From NCBI RefSeq assembly GCF_003352005.1, contig NZ_CP024848.1, positions 3,977,001-4,041,000 of the forward strand: 64,000 nt of DNA, in the 5' to 3' direction. The DNA comes from Oceanobacillus zhaokaii. Lineage in GTDB: Bacteria; Bacillota; Bacilli; Bacillales; Amphibacillaceae. The position numbers were made by a program, and so were the translations under genes. Below the pieces are notes generated by a model. The model made no database searches and was not told the origin of the DNA. It saw only the letters and a program-made list of their open reading frames with translations. Of the stretch, positions 61,979 through 64,000 are shown piece after piece (positions within the stretch are counted from its first letter, which is position 1; every line of letters starts with the position of its first letter).

Positions 61979-62773
61979 TTATTCCGGTTTACTGGTAATG
62001 TCTTCACCAAAATATTTCATGCTAATCCGAGTTAGTGTCCCATTTTCTCGGAGTTCCTCCAGCGCTTCGTTTATTCGCTTCAATAGTTTTGGATTATCCT
62101 GTGGCAGCACGATTGCTTGTTCACTGCGCTCAATTAACTGCTGCTCTTTAATCTCAAACCCTTCCTTTGCAGCATTTTTCCCGGTAACAAAATCTGTGAT
62201 TACCGCATCATGACGTCCGCTGCTTAACGCTTCTAAAGCTGTGATATCGCTGTCATAAGTTTTTATTTTGTCTGTATACTCAGAGGCTGTATCGGCATAT
62301 GTTGAACCTTTTGCTACAGCTACTTCTTTTCCCGCTAAATCGTCCACGGTCTTAATTTGACTGTCCGGTCTGGTGAAAATTTGTGGTCCAGAGTAATAGT
62401 AAGGTGTAGTGAAGGAAACATGTTCGCTCCGTTCTGGATTAATCGTGTGGCTTGCAACGGCTGCATCGGCACGTCCTGTTTTTACCCCCTCTACAATCCC
62501 TTTGAATTTGATCCGCTTCTGTACCGGCTTAAGACCCAATTCTTTTGCAATGGCTTCCCCAACCTCAATATCAAAGCCTGACATGGTGAGGTCATCATTC
62601 ATATAACTAAATGGCTTAAACTCACCAGAAGCAGCAAAAACAAATTGATCATTATGTACCAGTTCAGATCCGTCGGCAAGCTTCTCCTTCTCGGCACAAG
62701 CAGATAAAAAGCAGACCACGATCAAACTGAAAACCAATATTAACTTTTTCTTTAACCACATGTTGGCTATCAA
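61979..62773 (-). CDS. Amino-acid ABC transporter substrate-binding lipoprotein
   Basis: A 264-aa lipoprotein. The signal LILVFSLIVVCFLSAC contains the lipobox LSAC at about residue 26. An SBP_bac_3 domain follows (FVFAASGEFKPFSYMNDDLT, then MSGFDIEVGEAIAKELG, with GRADAAVASHTINPERS). It delivers polar amino acids to the permease downstream. The start is uncertain: TTG at 62773 is seven bases from GGGGG, while ATG at 62761 is 13 bases from AAAGGG; the former is given. First gene of the operon. Confidence 0.9.
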   Translation of the reverse strand: MIANMWLKKKLILVFSLIVVCFLSACAEKEKLADGSELVHNDQFVFAASGEFKPFSYMNDDLTMSGFDIEVGEAIAKELGLKPVQKRIKFKGIVEGVKTGRADAAVASHTINPERSEHVSFTTPYYYSGPQIFTRPDSQIKTVDDLAGKEVAVAKGSTYADTASEYTDKIKTYDSDITALEALSSGRHDAVITDFVTGKNAAKEGFEIKEQQLIERSEQAIVLPQDNPKLLKRINEALEELRENGTLTRISMKYFGEDITSKPE

Positions 62774-62861
62774 TCCCTTTCCCCCTCATTTATTTCTACA
62801 ATACCCCTAGCTAAGTAACTTGCTCATGAAAGTAAATACCCCATTAGCTTCCCAACCAAAC

Positions 62862-62901
62862 CAAGAGTGTCAGGCACCATTAAAGGCGCCTGACACTCTT
62901 G
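62862..62901. repeat. Long palindrome, TGTCAGGCACC family
   Basis: CAAGAGTGTCAGGCACC (62862-62878) pairs with GGCGCCTGACACTCTTG (62885-62901), 16 of 17 positions complementary around a six-base loop. The core CAGGCACC is shared with the repeat at 54706. It may act as a terminator or simply be a mobile or inert repeat. Confidence 0.7.
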
Positions 62902-62961
62902 TTGCAATACATATATACACATTTCATTTATGTAGAAGGGGCAGGGGAGCAAAGGGGTACC

Positions 62962-63007
62962 TTCTGCCTTTCTTTCTCCCTAGGCAGAAAGTTTTTTTTA
63001 GATTTAT
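62962..63007 (+). terminator. Hairpin with T-run on the plus strand without an obvious gene
   Basis: TTCTGCCT (62962-62969) pairs with AGGCAGAA (62992-62999), followed by GTTTTTTTT. It has the form of an intrinsic terminator for a plus-strand transcript, but no plus-strand gene precedes it in 62774-62961. Confidence 0.55.
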
Positions 63008-63103
63008 TGACAAGCAGATTCCTCGCAACTAGATTTGAATTGCTTTCATATCGAACCCGTAAACCAACGATTACGGTAATATCTTATGAAGGATGCAAAA
63101 CTT

Positions 63104-63922
63104 TTATTTCAATAAATCAAGTGGCTGCATATGAAAAAGTTCTAACCGAAAATAATTCCAACAGGTATTAAGAATCTTTTGCAACGTTTGCACAGAATGG
63201 CCTAGTACTCGAATTACTATTCCCCTATTTTCCAAAAAGCTTGCCCCGCCATATTCATCTAATAGATCATCGCCTTTAAGAACCTTATTCTGTATATGTT
63301 GCAAGTGTTCAGCCTTAATCTGCTCAGACAATATCCATAATGTGCTCATATGAGTGAAATCGCCTAAAACCCCGTTTTCTTTTAAATTTGATTCTGGCCT
63401 AAGGCGAATAGAATCCCATACTTGCAATTGCTCATCCCAATACATTTCGAATCTTGATTTCAAGCATTGATATTCAAATATCTCATCTCTTCCTACCCTG
63501 CCAGCTGTAATCGTTTCTCCTACTATCGCTTGCGCTCCTTCCGTCATATAAATGGACATTTTCCCGGCATAATTCGACCCTTTAAAAGGAATCAACGGTT
63601 CTTGCATATATTCAAATTTACTATTTTTTTCTAAGTGAAAAATCTGATTCTGGCGGCATTCCTCTTGCGTTAAAGACGGATGTAACTCCGTTGCAGACAC
63701 ATCGGTTAAAACTAAATGTGCCCCTTCCATTAACCGGCAGGAAATTTCTTGTCGGTCTCCATTAAACAGTCCAGGAGAGCTTGAGGTTAAATATACAATA
63801 CTTTCACCATCTTCTCCTGAAGAATTCACTACGTTTAAAGGGGGGCGGCGAAAGGAATCGATTAGATAGTTTTTTTCTCCTATCACGCTAATCGTTCCTT
63901 TCCATTCACCAGTCATTCCCAC
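63104..63922 (-). CDS. ureD: Urease accessory protein UreD (UreH)
   Basis: A 272-aa nickel-insertion chaperone. Characteristic segments are DSFRRPPLNVVNSSGEDG, VYLTSSSPGLFNGDRQEISC, TDVSATELHPS, and EPLIPFKGSNYAGKMSIYMT. UreD works with UreF and UreG on the urease apoenzyme. GTG at 63922 is 11 bases after AGAGG and one base from the stop of the preceding gene; an ATG at 63916 and an in-frame ATG at 63958 (inside the preceding gene) are alternatives. It is the last gene of a ureABCEFGD-type operon entering from the right. Confidence 0.88.
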   Translation of the reverse strand: MGMTGEWKGTISVIGEKNYLIDSFRRPPLNVVNSSGEDGESIVYLTSSSPGLFNGDRQEISCRLMEGAHLVLTDVSATELHPSLTQEECRQNQIFHLEKNSKFEYMQEPLIPFKGSNYAGKMSIYMTEGAQAIVGETITAGRVGRDEIFEYQCLKSRFEMYWDEQLQVWDSIRLRPESNLKENGVLGDFTHMSTLWILSEQIKAEHLQHIQNKVLKGDDLLDEYGGASFLENRGIVIRVLGHSVQTLQKILNTCWNYFRLELFHMQPLDLLK

Positions 63923-63923
63923 G

Positions 63924-64000
63924 TTACAGATTTCCTCTACCCAAGTATTCTTGCACAATCCAGTTTGCTATCTCTGACACGCCTAACCCTTCTTTCATAT
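63924..64000 (-). CDS. ureG: C-terminal end of urease accessory protein UreG (partial)
   Basis: The minus-strand frame from the window edge reads MKEGLGVSEIANWIVQEYLG, then RGNL and TAA at 63924. It ends one base before the ureD start. An ending of the form E-G-x-G-V/L-x-E-x-x-x-W-I is typical of the UreG GTPase, and UreG before UreD is the standard Bacillus operon order. Only 24 residues are visible, so the assignment rests on context. Confidence 0.7.
   Translation of the reverse strand, partial: MKEGLGVSEIANWIVQEYLGRGNL

Overview
The window is low-GC DNA from a member of the Bacillaceae, probably a halotolerant genus close to Oceanobacillus or Virgibacillus. The support is strong GGAGG ribosome-binding sites with frequent TTG/GTG starts, a choline-to-glycine-betaine locus (gbsA, gbsB, gbsR), a PyrR-type attenuator, Bacillus-type small regulators (HxlR, PadR, WYL, GbsR) and a urease operon ending in ureG-ureD. 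I saw no rRNA, tRNA, CRISPR array, transposase or replication origin.

Layout. 1-5 kb: a partial unknown gene, a pyridoxal/pyridoxamine kinase with a divergent ECF vitamin transporter S component, a short MetE-like methyltransferase and an EamA exporter divergent from a LysR regulator. 6-9 kb: codBA (cytosine permease and deaminase) behind a PyrR-type attenuator. 9-16 kb: HxlR regulator/MFS exporter/frameshifted aldo-keto reductase, a TetR regulator with two SDR dehydrogenases and a clear palindromic operator, a 54-aa gene and a membrane protein. 16-20 kb: a hydantoin or carbamoyl-compound cluster (dihydropyrimidinase, cysteine amidase) beside a sigma-54 activator, with a -24/-12 promoter and two upstream palindromes. 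22-31 kb: a probable defence or stress island (three-gene GHKL-ATPase operon, PLD-helicase-DUF3427 protein, NUDIX hydrolase). 31-37 kb: a large protein of the family labelled limonene hydroxylase, a secreted 5'-nucleotidase and gamma-glutamyltransferase. 37-42 kb: the glycine-betaine locus with an orphan betaine-type binding lipoprotein. 42-47 kb: gene remnants, a CNT-type nucleoside transporter, an MBL hydrolase, ogt and a PadR/DUF4188 pair. 47-51 kb: two secreted carbohydrate-active proteins in DNA visibly richer in GC than the surroundings, probably acquired. 51-64 kb: M20 deacylase, WYL and GyrI-like regulators, FMN reductase, a TetR lacking its DNA-binding half, a staygreen protein, a DUF418/histidine kinase/response regulator operon, a polar amino-acid ABC transporter, ureD and the end of ureG.

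How it works together. Much of the window is small catabolic or transport modules, each with a local regulator whose likely binding site can be read in the DNA: PyrR loop before codBA, sigma-54 enhancer palindromes before the amidase, a TetR palindrome before the SDR pair, 18-bp repeats before gbsAB and gbsR, and an 18-bp palindrome before the DUF418/two-component operon.

The gaps hold traces of loss and rearrangement: 3' ends of vanished genes (3838-3936, 30372-30458, 42226-42451, 45367-45465), a promoter copy without its gene (42029-42153), a single-base frameshift in an aldo-keto reductase, a histidine phosphatase without a usual start codon, and several families of small palindromic repeats. 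One repeat lies inside the 3' end of a coding region. The best candidate for an undescribed system is the three-gene GHKL operon at 22365-26295 together with its helicase/NUDIX neighbours.
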